From Salvia splendens (Eukaryota > Streptophyta > Magnoliopsida > Lamiales > Lamiaceae), in contig NC_056035.1 in the NCBI RefSeq assembly GCF_004379255.2, positions 20,481,902-20,545,901 of the forward strand: DNA of 64,000 nucleotides, in the 5' to 3' direction. Positions 32,326 through 44,160 of the stretch are shown here, piece by piece. The position numbers and the translations under genes were made by a program. Every line of letters begins with the position of its first letter. Within the stretch, counting starts at the first letter, position 1. A model generated the notes under the pieces. The model did no database searches, was not told the DNA's origin, and was given only the letters and a program-made list of their open reading frames with translations.

Positions 32326-34949
32326 TGTCACGACCGCACTTCCTAAGGATAGAAAGCACGGTGGGTCGCGACTAATGGGGGAATTAAGAAGCGGGGAAGA
32401 AGGGGGAAAACAATCAAAAGGGGTACAACATGTAGATCAACAGTCGAAACTTCATTATCAAATCATAGTTTTAGATCACGAAGCAACATAGTTCGAATGA
32501 AAGTAATCCAACGGATTAAAGAAAAACAAAGGAGTTCGTAAAACTTAGAGTAGCGGAAGCATTTGAGAGTTAGCTACTACTATGTATGAAGACACAATAG
32601 CAACCGGAACGTTTATTGAATATGGTCTCGGTCCAATGCTCAACATCCTCCGTCTCCCGTCCACGCTCAACCTGCACATAGGGAAAACACATGCAGGGGC
32701 TGAGTACTTGATGCACTCAGTGAACTCATGCCCGAAATACATTTTATCGATAAAGTTATGTCAGCCATCATTGAGTGAAACTCGGGTTTTACTTTAAAAG
32801 GGCCGAGAAACACTAAAATCATTCCTTAAATAAAATAGTGTCCGCGCGGACAATGTCATCGTCATCCTCCATCATATACCATATCTGAACCATCATGTGA
32901 AACGAGAATGTGGCCACAAACTCGATCACTGGACCGGCCGACCCAAGGGACGACTCACGATCCCCATCAGTGCACTAGCCTAAGTAGGGCTTAGACCCTA
33001 GTTAGACCCGAATTCGTTAACCATCAAAGTCTAGTAGAATATTATTCTAGTAGACAATTAGATAGGCAATTCAAAACATAAAATACGGCATGACATAACA
33101 TTCAAACCACCCTTATCTCACCATAAACATATCATTTCAAATAAAAGAGTTTAAGTAATAGAACCCAACTCAAACGCTTAGAATTTTCCTTAAATAGCTT
33201 CTCGATCCAACTTTAGCGGGCGTGCGAACCACCTTTTCGAAAAAATACATAAAGTATACATCAATCTCAGTAACGAAGACATTTAGAATGCATGCACTCT
33301 AATTAAAGTCTTTAATATTGTTTTCTCGGTGTTTGTGCATTTTCAATTATTCGGTGGTCGCCCAAGGCGTCGCGTGCGACGCCGGTCGGCCACTTACTCC
33401 CAATTTTTTTAAAAACAATGGCCCAATTTCAACAAAACAAAAGTGGCCCAAATTCTTCCTCTCCCACCATACTCCACGTCTCTCTCTCTCTTCTCCTCCC
33501 CTTTTCCTTCTTCCTCTTTTCTTCCTCCATTTCTCTTTCTCTCGCCGCAAATTCAGTCACCAAATTCCGGGAGCTCTCTCTAAACTCTCGTCGCTTCTCC
33601 GTCACGTCCTCCTTCCTCACGACGGCGCACGCCGTCAGAGTGAAGAGATCCAGCCGTCGCCACGCTGTCGCTGCTGCCTCCGTGCTGTCGCCGGCCGCCG
33701 CTGCTGCTCGCCGGAGTCGCCGTCCCTGCTGTTCGCCGCAACTGCTGCCACCGTCGCCGGTTGGCCGTCGCAGGGTCGGAGGCGACGCTGCTGTTCCCAG
33801 CCACTGCCGGCTGACCTCGCCCCCCAAAACCACTCCGAACCAGCCCGGAACAACTCCAACCCACCCCGATTCAACCCGCAAGATAAGTTCTAAATCAAAG
33901 TTATATTCTTTCGTGTTTTCGATTAGCCACGACGGGTGTTGGGTTGATGATTGAGTTAATTGTTTGAATTACTTGTGGGAGATTCATGTATGAAATATGT
34001 GATGAGATATATGCTAAAATTCCATGCTTTGGAGATGGGTAGAGATTATACCTCAAAAGGATTGAACTTGGTTGTGGAAATTTCAAAAATGGTAACAATT
34101 CCTTCCACTTCTTTCTCCTCTTGGCTCTCTCTCTCTCTCAATTTGCTTGTTGTAAATTGTATTGTGAGGTGTTAGAGGAGAGGATACATGAAGGATTAAT
34201 GTGTGACCTTTGATTTGTAGAATTAATTGAGGGAGATGGAAGGTGAAGAAGTTGAAAATGGAGAGTCTCATGGTGGAAGAATCGGCCAAGAAGGAAGAAA
34301 AAGAAGAAGAAAAGGTGTTGGGCTTGCTCCCACATTTTTAGAATTGAATTGGGCTCCCCCACTTTAATTAAATTTGTTTTGGGCTCATTTAGTTACAAAA
34401 CCCAAATTTGTATAATAATTTATTTGTTAGACTTTTTGATTGTTATGGCCCAAAGCCATTTTTTTCTTATAAGAATATTGGACTCAAATTTTTATTTGAG
34501 AAGCCCAAGTATATATATACTTTACATTCTCGCATTCTTTTCTATTAATTAAAATTAACGGAAACTTTAATTAATTTCGTCATCTTGTTTCCAACAAAGA
34601 TTAAAATCGCCCAACGCAACAATTAATATTTGGTGTTGTTCCAAATATAAATTCCTCAACCGTTTCTCGATTCATGCGCGCCAAGCACTATAAAATCCAT
34701 CTCAACCATCTCATCCAATCATGCCAAGTATAGCAATATCAACATCATTACGTCAACGAGACTTTCAAACACGTCTCCTAAAAAAACTCCACACTTAATT
34801 AAAAGGGACGTCTCATTCCTCATCAAAAAACATAAATACTATACTTCATTCCAAAGAAAGATTAACGAGAAGCATAGCATGACGATAAAATTTTATTAAT
34901 TATCTCATGACATATATTACTTTAGTACTTAAAAAGTACGTGTGTTACA
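32326..34949 (-). mobile_element. long solo LTR, chromovirus-like (2624 bp)
   Basis: The plus strand runs TGTCACGACC to GTGTTACA, with a perfect 5-bp duplication ACTCG on both sides (32321-32325, 34950-34954). Read on minus it opens TGTAACACACG and ends GGTCGTGACA, the usual LTR ends of Tekay/Del-type chromoviruses. A pyrimidine-rich block at 33470-33560 and a Ser/Arg-coding GC-rich block at 33600-33880 are internal composition features. Open frames in them look incidental. No internal retrotransposon coding is adjacent, so it is a solo LTR. Confidence 0.78.
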
Positions 34950-34954
34950 ACTCG

Positions 34955-35869
34955 CTAGCCTAGCAAATGGGCATCACACTGACTCCTCATTGGTGGAGCG
35001 ATGTTTGCCCTTTCACGTGTTTAAGTCACACCCAACCCTAGGGAGTTTGCTATGCGTTATGCGAGTGTTTCTGTTCCGGGATACAGAACTAGACTAATGC
35101 AAACATGGATGTTAGACATCATGTTGAATGTTGTATCAAAGGTTCTGGGGTAGATTGGGACCAACGAATCAAGGAAAGAATGAAAAAATAACAAAACTCG
35201 AAGTCCGAGAAGGTGGATCGTACCAAAACGGATCACCGAAGAGTCCAGGGGATCGAACCCGGTCAGGTGGAAGCCAAGGGACTCGACCATAGGGCTAGGT
35301 GAGCCAAAGCCGCGAGTTAGTAGGTCCTACCCAGTCGGGTAGGACTAAGGCACAGAACCATCCAACCAAGTGGGGTGTTCATACTTGGCAGTTTAAAGGA
35401 CTCAACAAAGTAACTCTTGCATACAAATTTACCCGTGTGGGTGGTTTATGGACCGTAAAACCACCTGACCAGATGAGATGTGCGGACATAAAATTTCGCT
35501 ACCATTTTGTGAATTTTCACCTCCTTATCTCTTCCAAGTATAAATAGAAATTTAATTAGGGCTTTATTTTCTTAGAACATATATGAAAAAATGCCTCTTT
35601 GGTGAGTTTTCTCCCATTTTAAGCTGACTTTTATTTATGATTTCCATATTTTGTGGTTGATTGTGTTAATGACATACTTGGATTTTACATGGTTTTAGGG
35701 GGGGGGGGGTTTGTATGAATTTGATCATATTTCGTCTATTATTGGGCGTGTTTATATCTACTTCTCTATTATGTTGGTATGTTGACCATTTTGTTAAGAA
35801 TGTGTAGAAAAAGGTAAAAAATATGTGGATGTGCAACAGCCTTGGTTTGAGAAAATTTTACTGGAGATT
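34955..35869. other. unassigned DNA
   Basis: No convincing gene. A TATA-like AAGTATAAATAG lies at about 35537-35548. A run of 12 G lies near 35700. Possibly old retroelement material. Confidence 0.35.
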
Positions 35870-37068
35870 TTGAAGTCCAATCAGCCAATAATGCATATCA
35901 ATTTCTTCCTCTTTGAAAGAGCTTCTCGTCGGTAGCTCGCACGCCTCAATCGGAGTTCGGTAGAAGAAGTTATGGCAGTTAGAAGAACACTGTGTTGTCC
36001 AGAAAGTTTCATGCGGCCGGGTGAATTATTACCCTATATAGCGTTGAACTTCTAGTAAGGGGTCGAAAAGCTTCACGTGGTCGGGTGAATTTTACCCTTA
36101 TAAATTCATGCGGCCGGGTGCGCTGTTTTGGCGAATCATTTTACAAAAAACACGATTTTTGAGAAAAAGAAAAAAGGAAAAAAAAACTAGGGTTCGATCT
36201 ATTCTACACCTACTGCCTCCTACACTATACACTCACCCCAAGAACACCTTTGAGATAAAGAATTGAAGATTGAAGACTCTAGATCAGAAGATTGAAGCTT
36301 CACTCCATAGATTCGTTCCACAGGAGTTCTTAGTATCTATCTTTCATGTTTTTGCTTGGATTCTTTGTGTTAAACTTAGTTTTCTCCATGTTCGTAGCTA
36401 AACCTTTCTTATAGAATTCTTGGTAATGATGCACTAATTTAATAGTTTTTATTCAATCAATTTCGTTATTACGTAGCTCTTGTAGTTATTTGAATATTCT
36501 TAGGGTTATTCCTTTCAATTGCTTGATCACCACTTGATTGTGTAGGATTAACTAGATTAATCGAGATATGAAATAATTCACACCTCAATACAGTAGAACT
36601 CGAGAGAGTTGGGGTTTTGAGTGAGGCCTTTGATCTCATAGTGCTTTTGGGAGTTAGGGGTTTAGGATTAGAATGAGACTTCAATTCTAGCACCTAATCT
36701 ATAGGTTTCTCACCTCGAAAGGGGGTTTAATCTATATTTGTGATCGACTTGATAACTCTAGGGACACCAAAAGGTAAGGCAAATAGATTGGATAAGAGCT
36801 TGGCATTGTGCATCAGATCCTAGAGTTCTACATTTTCTCCATATTATCTTTTTACAACTTGTTCACTTGTTCTCATTTGTTTACTTGCTTATTATATGCT
36901 TTTATTAGTGTTAGAACAAACCAAACAATTCTCGATTATCTGGATTGTAGTTAACATTTGTTCGTGGTAGTTAAGTTGGTACAAATTTGTCTCTGTGAGA
37001 TACGATACTCTTACTTATTAATTGCTACACTAGGGTATTACTTGGGTTAAAATAAGTTGAGTCAAGTT
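35870..37068 (+). mobile_element. putative 5' LTR region of a Ty3/gypsy element
   Basis: Lies just upstream of a primer-binding-site-like sequence and gag. The words CATGCGGCCGGGTG, CACGTGGTCGGGTG and CATGCGGCCGGGTG recur at about 36012, 36073 and 36108. The GAAGATTGAAG-rich stretch and T-rich tail near 36250-36450 resemble U5 of Athila-type LTRs. The 5' boundary is not determined. Confidence 0.45.
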
Positions 37069-37070
37069 TT

Positions 37071-37088
37071 TGGCACTGTTGTCGGGGA
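37071..37088 (+). other. degenerate primer-binding site
   Basis: TGGCACTGTTGTCGGGGA differs at three positions from the Athila-type TGGCGCCGTTGCCGGGGA seen intact at 41847 and 63494. Confidence 0.7.
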
Positions 37089-37174
37089 CAATTTTGTGTC
37101 GTTATAGCTTAATATCGGGATAATAATTCAGATTACTAGTCTAGATTTTTTTTGCTTTATTTTTATTTTTATTT

Positions 37175-37877
37175 TTGAGTTCTCTAATCCGTGCGTTTCC
37201 TTGTTCAGGTTGTATACACACGCGTTCTAAAGGACCATCTTTAGAATTCATCGATCCTGAGATCGAAGCGTCCAATAGAAAGAGGAACGCACAAAGGAGG
37301 TTGAACCAATGGATCCGCGTATCTTCACCGGGTCATAGGTGTCCACCCTCCCCTATACAGAGAACTCCGTCAACTATTCCTTCTCCATCTCCACCTCCAT
37401 CACATATACAGTACGAGCCTCATTCTCCAATCCTAATAGAGAACGAAGTGGAGAACAACCATGAGGGGAATAACAATGAGAACAACAATGAGGAACATCA
37501 AGACCCTCTTATCCGCCAGCTCCGTGAACAGATGACCGCCATGCAGAGGCAATTAGATGAACAGAACGTGAGGCCAGTGGTACAGCCCGTACAAAATCAA
37601 TTTGCATACAGTCGGGTTCAAAATCCACCAATCAACAACAATGAGATAGCTACCAACCGCTTTGAGCTTAATACAGGGTTGATAAACATGGCAGAAGCAC
37701 ATGCATTTGGTGGGAGGGGTTCAGAAGATGCCAATAAGCACTTGACCAAGTTCATACAAATCGGCAACACAGTGAAGGCTAATGGTGTCCCGGATGAACA
37801 CACCCGCCTCAGACTATTCTCATTCTCCCTAGGATGAGGCCAAGGATTGGTACGATAGCATGGATCCCGGCTACATT
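37175..37877 (+). pseudogene. Ty3/gypsy gag fragment, frameshifted and cut by a Copia insertion
   Basis: Contains RSKGPSLEF near its start, a Pro/Asn-rich segment, then the Athila-like gag block FELNTGLINMAEAHAFGG and HTRLRLFSFSLG. A stop (TGA) follows at 37835-37837. Dropping one base near 37832 would restore a continuing gag match (EAKDWYDSMDPGY) up to about 37877, where the sequence becomes Copia leader. So there is a one-base insertion plus truncation by the Copia element. No ATG is obvious at the 5' end. The missing 3' half should lie beyond the right edge if the nest is simple. Confidence 0.8.
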
Positions 37878-37996
37878 TAGATCCAAATTAAACAAAACAC
37901 AAGAACATTCTTCACAATCAAATTGGACATGCATACATGAATTTCGCGAAATTTAGATCCAAATAATCAGAGCCAAAGACTGGCTCTGATACCAAT
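37878..37996 (-). other. Copia primer-binding site and leader beyond the LTR
   Basis: On minus, TGGTATCAGAGCCA (37994-37981) is an exact initiator Met-tRNA primer site two bases after the LTR end. About 100 bp of leader follows, in which TTTGGATCTAAAT occurs twice. The leader stops at the gypsy gag. Confidence 0.88.
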
Positions 37997-39463
37997 TGAA
38001 GGGGTTGGCAGCGGAAGCGTGCAACATTTAATGATCACATAAATTTGATCTATTTAGTAGATTATTTAGACAAATTCTATTCGGGTAATTATCACATGTA
38101 TCATGCTCATAACTTGAATTAAAACATGCTTTAGTATATAAAATCTCTAAAACATGCTTACTACGGAATTAGACAATTTACCTCGTTGATTCAATCAAGA
38201 ATCGATGATGGCTTGCTCCGTCTCCACGTGAAGATCTTCAATACTCGGCCTTGGATCTTCTGACTGGTGTCCCGGACTATACGCTGATATTTGTGTGGGC
38301 AAATCTCACCAACGTACTAGGACTTGAATAACGAAGACCGAACTCAGCTCACGGAGGAGGCAAAATTTTGAGCTCTCTCTTTCTTAGAGGGGGACGAAAA
38401 TTTGATAGAGTAATAATGTGTATTTTCTGTTTCCTTTGTTCTCCTATTTATATTAAGTCACATATTGGGCCCAGTCAGGGATCTAAGGAAGAATTTGGAA
38501 CATGCCTCACCCAATTAGCTTTTTACCAATTAAATTGAACCCACAATTTAATATATGCTTATATTGGAATATTACAAGCAGCCACTACAGAAGTAATATT
38601 GCACTGCCTCCCAAATCTGAAATTACAAGTATTTCGGGTTTCTTTTAAATGCATTTAATTTATTTCCCGCGCTTAAGATAGAAATATCCATTAATTAATT
38701 ATTATCTGCTATGGACTTAATTAATTAACATATTTTAATCTCCAAGAGTGGACTTAGCAAGAAACTCTTATTTATTATTCATGGAGTAATTAAACTCCAA
38801 CTAGCTAGGTTCCGAATAATAAAACCTTGTTTCGAGCTCCTCTTGTGGATGTTATCAAACGAGACTCCCCTCGCGCACGATTCAACGTAATAGCAATCCT
38901 AGCACCGCTAGATAATGATCGCCACTACCCAATATACCTGGATCGTTGGGTGACGAAAAACCCGCATCTTTGGTAAGTCAAAGTAGTAGATACTCAATAT
39001 CGTATGCTCAATGCTAACGTACATTGATTAAGAAATTAATTATCAAGACTTCGTCTTTCAGTAGATAGCATAAAGACTCATCTTGCTGTTAGATCCATTC
39101 AGTGCTATACCACACCAACGTTATCTTATTTCAATAAGGCTTAGAAATAATCGGACTGACATTGCAACCTTTCACGATAGGTAGTCTTGGCCTATCTAGG
39201 TTGTGAAATTCTTATTTTTCTTTGTTTAGAACTGACCGTGTTACCTTAAATTGGACGACGCCCACAACCGGTCTACTAAAACAAAGACTTAGACTTTGTT
39301 ACGTTTGCTTATACATTTAAATATGCAATAAACAACCATTAAATGTAAAACATAACAATATTATGATAAAAAATAATCTGTTACATTTATTGGAAAATAA
39401 CAATTATAGTTTTATAGTATCCAATCACTCGAAAGGTGATTTCTAGTATACAAAACCCTAACA
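37997..39463 (-). repeat. LTR of the minus-strand Copia (1467 bp)
   Basis: On minus it runs TGTTAGGGTTTTG to CCCCTTCA. It is preceded by a purine tract (AAGAGGGAGAT) and followed by a primer site, so it looks like both a 3' and a 5' LTR. No second copy is in the window. Confidence 0.85.
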
Positions 39464-39535
39464 ATCTCCCTCTTATACTCAAAACAGCTTTCGAGTATAC
39501 AAAATGGTAGTGAACACGTCTAAAATTTCTCCCAC

Positions 39536-40349
39536 TTATACTGAAAGCGAATAGAGGTCTTGAATGAGTCGAACGGCCATCCCTTCAACGTGGCACTCGA
39601 ACGGTTTCACCGCCAAAGCCTTTGTAAAAGGATCTGCCAGGTTGTTCTCTGACGCAATCTTGACCACTTGTATGTCTCATCTCTGCACTATATCCCTGAT
39701 GATATGATACTTCCGCTCTATGTGTTTGCTCGCTTTGTGAGCTCTTGGTTCTTTCGAGTTTGCCACAGCACCAGAATTGTCACAATAAATGGTGATGCTC
39801 TTGGGCAGATTCGAAACCACACCTAAATCCATAAGGAAGTTCTTGAACCATACAACCTCTTTTGCAACCTCCGAAGCGGCCACATACTCGGCTTCCATGG
39901 TCGAGTCCGCGATGCATTTCTACTTCACACTCTTCCAAATTACGGCTCCACCTCCTAAGGTGAACACATATCCTGAAGTAGATTTTCTCGAGTCCTGATC
40001 AGCTTGAAAGTCTAAGTCAGTATATCCCAAAGGATAGAGCTCGACTGCATTGTAAACTAGAGCATAGTCCTTAGTCCGTTTGAGGTACTTGAGTATGTTC
40101 TTTACGGCAGTCCAATGTCCTTGGCCCGGATTCGACTGATACCTTGCCACCATGCCAACAACAAAGCAAATATCAGGTCTAGTACAAAGCATAGCATACA
40201 TGAGACTTCCAACTGTCGAAGCGTATGGAATCCTTCTCATTGCTTGTATCTCAGACGGCGTTTTAGGACACATCTCTTGAGATAAATGGATGCCATGTCT
40301 AAAAGGTAAGAAACCTTTCTTGGCGTCCTGCATGCTAAAACGACTAAGT
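39536..40349 (-). pseudogene. Copia RNase H and end of reverse transcriptase
   Basis: Read on minus from the Athila A insertion point: KKGFLPFRHGIHLS, then YASTVGSLMYAMLCTRPDI, then the RNase H acidic sites YTDLDF (usual YTDADW), MEAEYVAAS and YCDNSGAV. A TAG stop occurs between WKSVK and KCIADSTMEAEY near 39920. A TGA follows RDIVQR near 39677. After that the family-typical ASENNLADPFTKAL continues to the terminator near 39536. The two stops make it inactive apart from the physical interruption. Confidence 0.88.
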
Positions 40350-40354
40350 ACTGT

Positions 40355-41844
40355 TGATAAGTCGTATTCTTGGCCTAGGTTACTGGTCAGTATGATGTGC
40401 GTAATTGAATTATATCTGCAAAAACTAGTTGCTTAAGCGTGCAGGGTAAGCATTCTAGCCAGTAGGCAGAGTTTCAGACACTTCAAGTGAAAAGGGCGTC
40501 AGGACGATTACGTACTGACCAGTATACATGCAAATATGGCTCGAGATGGAGAAGGAGGATAGCTGGGACTGCTCAATCACAATTAAGGGCAAAGAAGTCA
40601 TCTCATCGCAAGGTCTTACCCTAAAAATCAAGGGTAAGCCTCCCTATAAAAGGAAGCCACTTGGAGAGAGGGAAGGGAATCATGATCATCACTCTTAGGT
40701 AGAATTCTCTCGGAGTTCAGTCTTTCAGCCCAGTCCAGAATCTCGTTTATCGCTACTGCCATGGTCACTTGAAGATCTAGATGTTCCCGGAGTTCCAAAT
40801 CGTCCGTTCCAGCCAGCAAGACCGTAGTTAGAGATATCATCGCCCGGAGTGGCAAAACACTTTTATTCGCTTTCGTAGTTTAATTTACTTGCTTTCTTTA
40901 CGTTGGATCTTTGTTGCTTTTGGATATTTTCTGCTTTTGAAGTACTTGTTGAAGATCTGAACGTGTTTATGCTATGAAGTTGATTTCCGTTTCGGTTATT
41001 GTGTTGATTTATTTTCCTTCCTATTTCGCCTAGTTAGCTTAGATCTAAGGTTCCTTGGTGTTTTAAGTGCCGAAACTTTCCTTTCTTTGTTTCCGTCAAA
41101 ATTCCTTTAGTTAAATGTGGAACTATTGATCGTGAGTGAATCGCTGCATGTGAAGTCTTGTTTGAGTTCGTTTTCGTTTTCCTGCTGACCAGTACGCGGA
41201 GTTGCATTTTCTGTGTTTTGATTTCAGATTTGGTGTTCTTATTTGTGGATCTGTGTTCGCGAATTGATAAACTGTGTTTCCGTGTTGAATCTGGAATTAT
41301 TTTCTGATTTTAGTTTGTGTTGTTGAAGAAGATGATGTCCCTGTCTAATGTTGGGGACCACTTTGCTTTTTAGATGCTTTTTGCTTTTTGTCCTTTACTT
41401 TTAGTTATAACCTGCAGATCTGTCAGCCTAGTCACCTTGACTACCACCACCCTCTGAATATTCTGTCTAGCCCAAAATAGAATCCCGTACCTTCCAAATA
41501 TTTTCTGTTACAAAAATGTCTCCCTATTTCCACGTACACAGCTGCACCCTTACACTCCTTTCCCCATTCTAGTCAGTAGGAAATTACCTTTAAGTTCTTG
41601 CCTAGGTAGAGACTCAACCCGAGCGTGGTAGCAAACCAAACCATCCAGAATATCACCACAATAGTTTTAACGCACCATCTCTGTGGGATTCGACCCTTAC
41701 CACCACTATACTGATCAGTAGAAGTGGGTTGAGGAATTTTTGAAACCAGGGTCTAGGCTTAGTTAGGATCTCTATCCTGACCAGTAGGATATATCCTTGC
41801 TTGAACGACACCTAAGCACCCTGAGGAGAAATCCAATCGTTTCA
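40355..41844 (+). repeat. 5' LTR of Athila A
   Basis: TGATAAGTCGTATTC to CAATCGTTTCA. Promoter-like CCTCCCTATAAAAGG near 40642-40656. Pairs with 54786-56275. Confidence 0.95.
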
Positions 41845-41846
41845 AA

Positions 41847-41864
41847 TGGCGCCGTTGCCGGGGA
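41847..41864 (+). other. primer-binding site of Athila A
   Basis: TGGCGCCGTTGCCGGGGA, two bases past the LTR, the standard Athila primer site (Asp-tRNA type by family knowledge). Confidence 0.9.
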
Positions 41865-41914
41865 TGGATGGCGTTACTAGTTACTTTTGTGTGTGATACT
41901 TTGGCGTATATATT

Positions 41915-44160
41915 GTGCATAATCTTCTTTTCCTTTTCTTTCCATTTCAGTTTATGAGAAGCAGTTCGACTCCTGACCAGGGGAGACCGAAGATACTTCA
42001 GCGAGGATCTATACTCGTAACCACTCGTTCTGGCTTGTCGACCACCTTGTCTGACCTAGGGACGAGTAGTGACGAGGAGAAGGGCACCATAGAGGGACCG
42101 ATACCAGAAGAGATACCACTGTTGGAAGGCAACCCAAGGGAAATGGCCAACCAGGGAGATGAGGACCCGGAGATCGGGACGCTGAACGCGCATACTGAAG
42201 GAGAGCCCCCGCAAGCCATAGTCGTTACTCCAGGCCAAACCGCATGCGATGTGAAGCCTCATGTGATCGCAATCCTGCCTACATACTGTGGGAAGAGCTA
42301 TGAATGGCCGTATGAGTTTCTTCATGAGTTTTGCAAAATCTGTAGGGCGCAGAGGAGACCGGCAGGAGCGACGGAGGATGATTATAGGTTGAAGGCTTTG
42401 CCATTTGTGCTAAAAGGGGAAGCTAACACCTGGTTCATGCGCCTGCCCCCCAACTCCATCGAGACTTGGGCCGATTTCAAGTCAGCATTTCTAGGCGAGT
42501 TTTTTCCGTCATCCAAGACAAGCGCGCTGAAGAGGGAAATAACTAATGTGAAGCAAGGGTATGATGAGCCCTTGAGTGATTATTGGGCAAGATACATGGG
42601 TCTTTTGGAATCGTGTCCCAACCATCGCATGGCGGACATTGAAGTACATCATACTTTCTATGAAGGCATGAACGCGGTAACCAAGGACCTGACAAATTCA
42701 TCGTCGGGAGGAAGCTTCACGCAATTGCGGGTTAGCGAAGCAAAGAGAGTCCTAAGGAAGCTACTGAATGCAAAGAAAGAGTATGACCATTCAAGGGAAG
42801 GATATAACCGAGAGCGGGCTGCTGTTGCCTCGGTTACTGATCAGGAAAATACACTGGAGCAGAAAATGGATTTGAAAATGGATGAGCTGAAGAAGTCACT
42901 TCTGAGTGCGATCGAGAAGAGCACTCCACCACCTTCCCCAGCTGGGAATTACAAGGGTGCAGAGCAGGGAAATCAAGGACCGAACTATGATCAGCCTAAT
43001 GACTTCGGGAATATGGAGCAAGTTAATGCTGCAGGGTACTTCAACTCTAGTAGGCATTGGATTCAAGGTAGGCAACGGGATGCACCATGGAGGGATCATC
43101 CAAACTTCCGATGGGGTGACGGGAGCCAAAATCAGAACCAAGGTCAGAGCCAGTATAACCCCCATCCGAATCAAAACCCTAACCGTGGACCAGCGAACCC
43201 AGACTACCAGCCCAACTGGTCAAGAAGAAACCAACATTCCCAAAACCAAAACCCACAGAACCCGAACCCTGTCTATGTGCCACCCCACCAGAGAAACTTC
43301 CAAAACTTCCAAAATCAGCCAAACCCAGGTCCCCAAAACCATCAGAACCAAAATCAATTCCAAGGCCAGCACCAGAATCAGTATCCTCAAGATCAGTACA
43401 CCCCTCCTGCCCAGTATAACCAATACCCGCCTAATCAAGGCCAGCTAACCTCCCAGAACTATCAACACCAAGGGCCAAGTCACTTCCAAAACTCAAGCAG
43501 GTCAAGGAGATCCGTTGAAGACATGATGGGTGAAATGCTAGCATCACAACAGAGCATCAAAGGAGAATTGCAATCCCATAATGAGGTCGTGCAGGGGATG
43601 CAAAACGCCCAGAAGAACATAAGGCGAACATGGATATGATGAATAGGCAGTTAGCTCAACTGGCCAGTTCGGTGGGTGATTTGAAGGGAAATGCAGGGAA
43701 ACTCCCATCTACAGTCCAAATGCCCGAAAAGGCAAATGTGAGTAAGGTTACGTTGAGGTCGGGAACCACTTATGACGCGCCTCAACCGAAACAACCTGGT
43801 GGAGGATCTAATGGAACGAAGATAGGAGGTGATACCATTTCAGTGGATGAATTAGGGAGAACTATGCCTCGGATGAAGGATCCATTCTTCTTGGATGATA
43901 CACCAAGTTTACGAGGTGAACCCGACACCCTACTGACCGGGAAGAAACCCCCTCAAGAGGTAGAACCTAGAATGGAGGCCCAGACCCAGGAACTACCCAA
44001 GAAAAACTCCAAGAAGGTTGCTGAAGAACCAGTAGAGGAAAAAAAGGGGAGAAACCGTTCCCATTCCTATTTGTTACAAAGAGGAAGAAAGAGAACCCGG
44101 TTGACTACTTGTCGATTTTTGGGAAGTTGGATGTCACCATACCATTCCTCCAAGCCGTGA
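41915..44160 (+). pseudogene. Athila A gag, two frame changes
   Basis: The first frame is 41915-43639; a likely start is the second Met at 41954 (MRSSSTPDQG). Residues about 155-255 form the retrotransposon gag domain (LKGEANTWFMRLPP, LSDYWARYMGLL, HHTFYEGM). A conserved DAPWRDHPNFRWG follows, then about 140 residues rich in Gln, Asn and Pro. No CCHC zinc knuckle is visible. Compared with element B, one A is missing near 43612, which ends the frame. Gag continues at 43630-44160 in another frame (ANVSKVTLRSG). At 44040-44046 the sequence A AAA AAG precedes a further -1 change, after which the pol frame continues. Capsid function is inferred from family. Confidence 0.85.

Noticed and set aside
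33418..33954. 178-residue plus-strand frame with a hydrophobic Leu/Phe/Ser start
   Set aside because: Lies inside a solo LTR. The hydrophobic start comes from a pyrimidine tract and overlapping frames on both strands are equally open.
40628..40855. 75-residue minus-strand frame also present at 55059-55286
   Set aside because: Duplicated only because it lies in both LTRs of Athila A. Antisense, no recognisable pattern.
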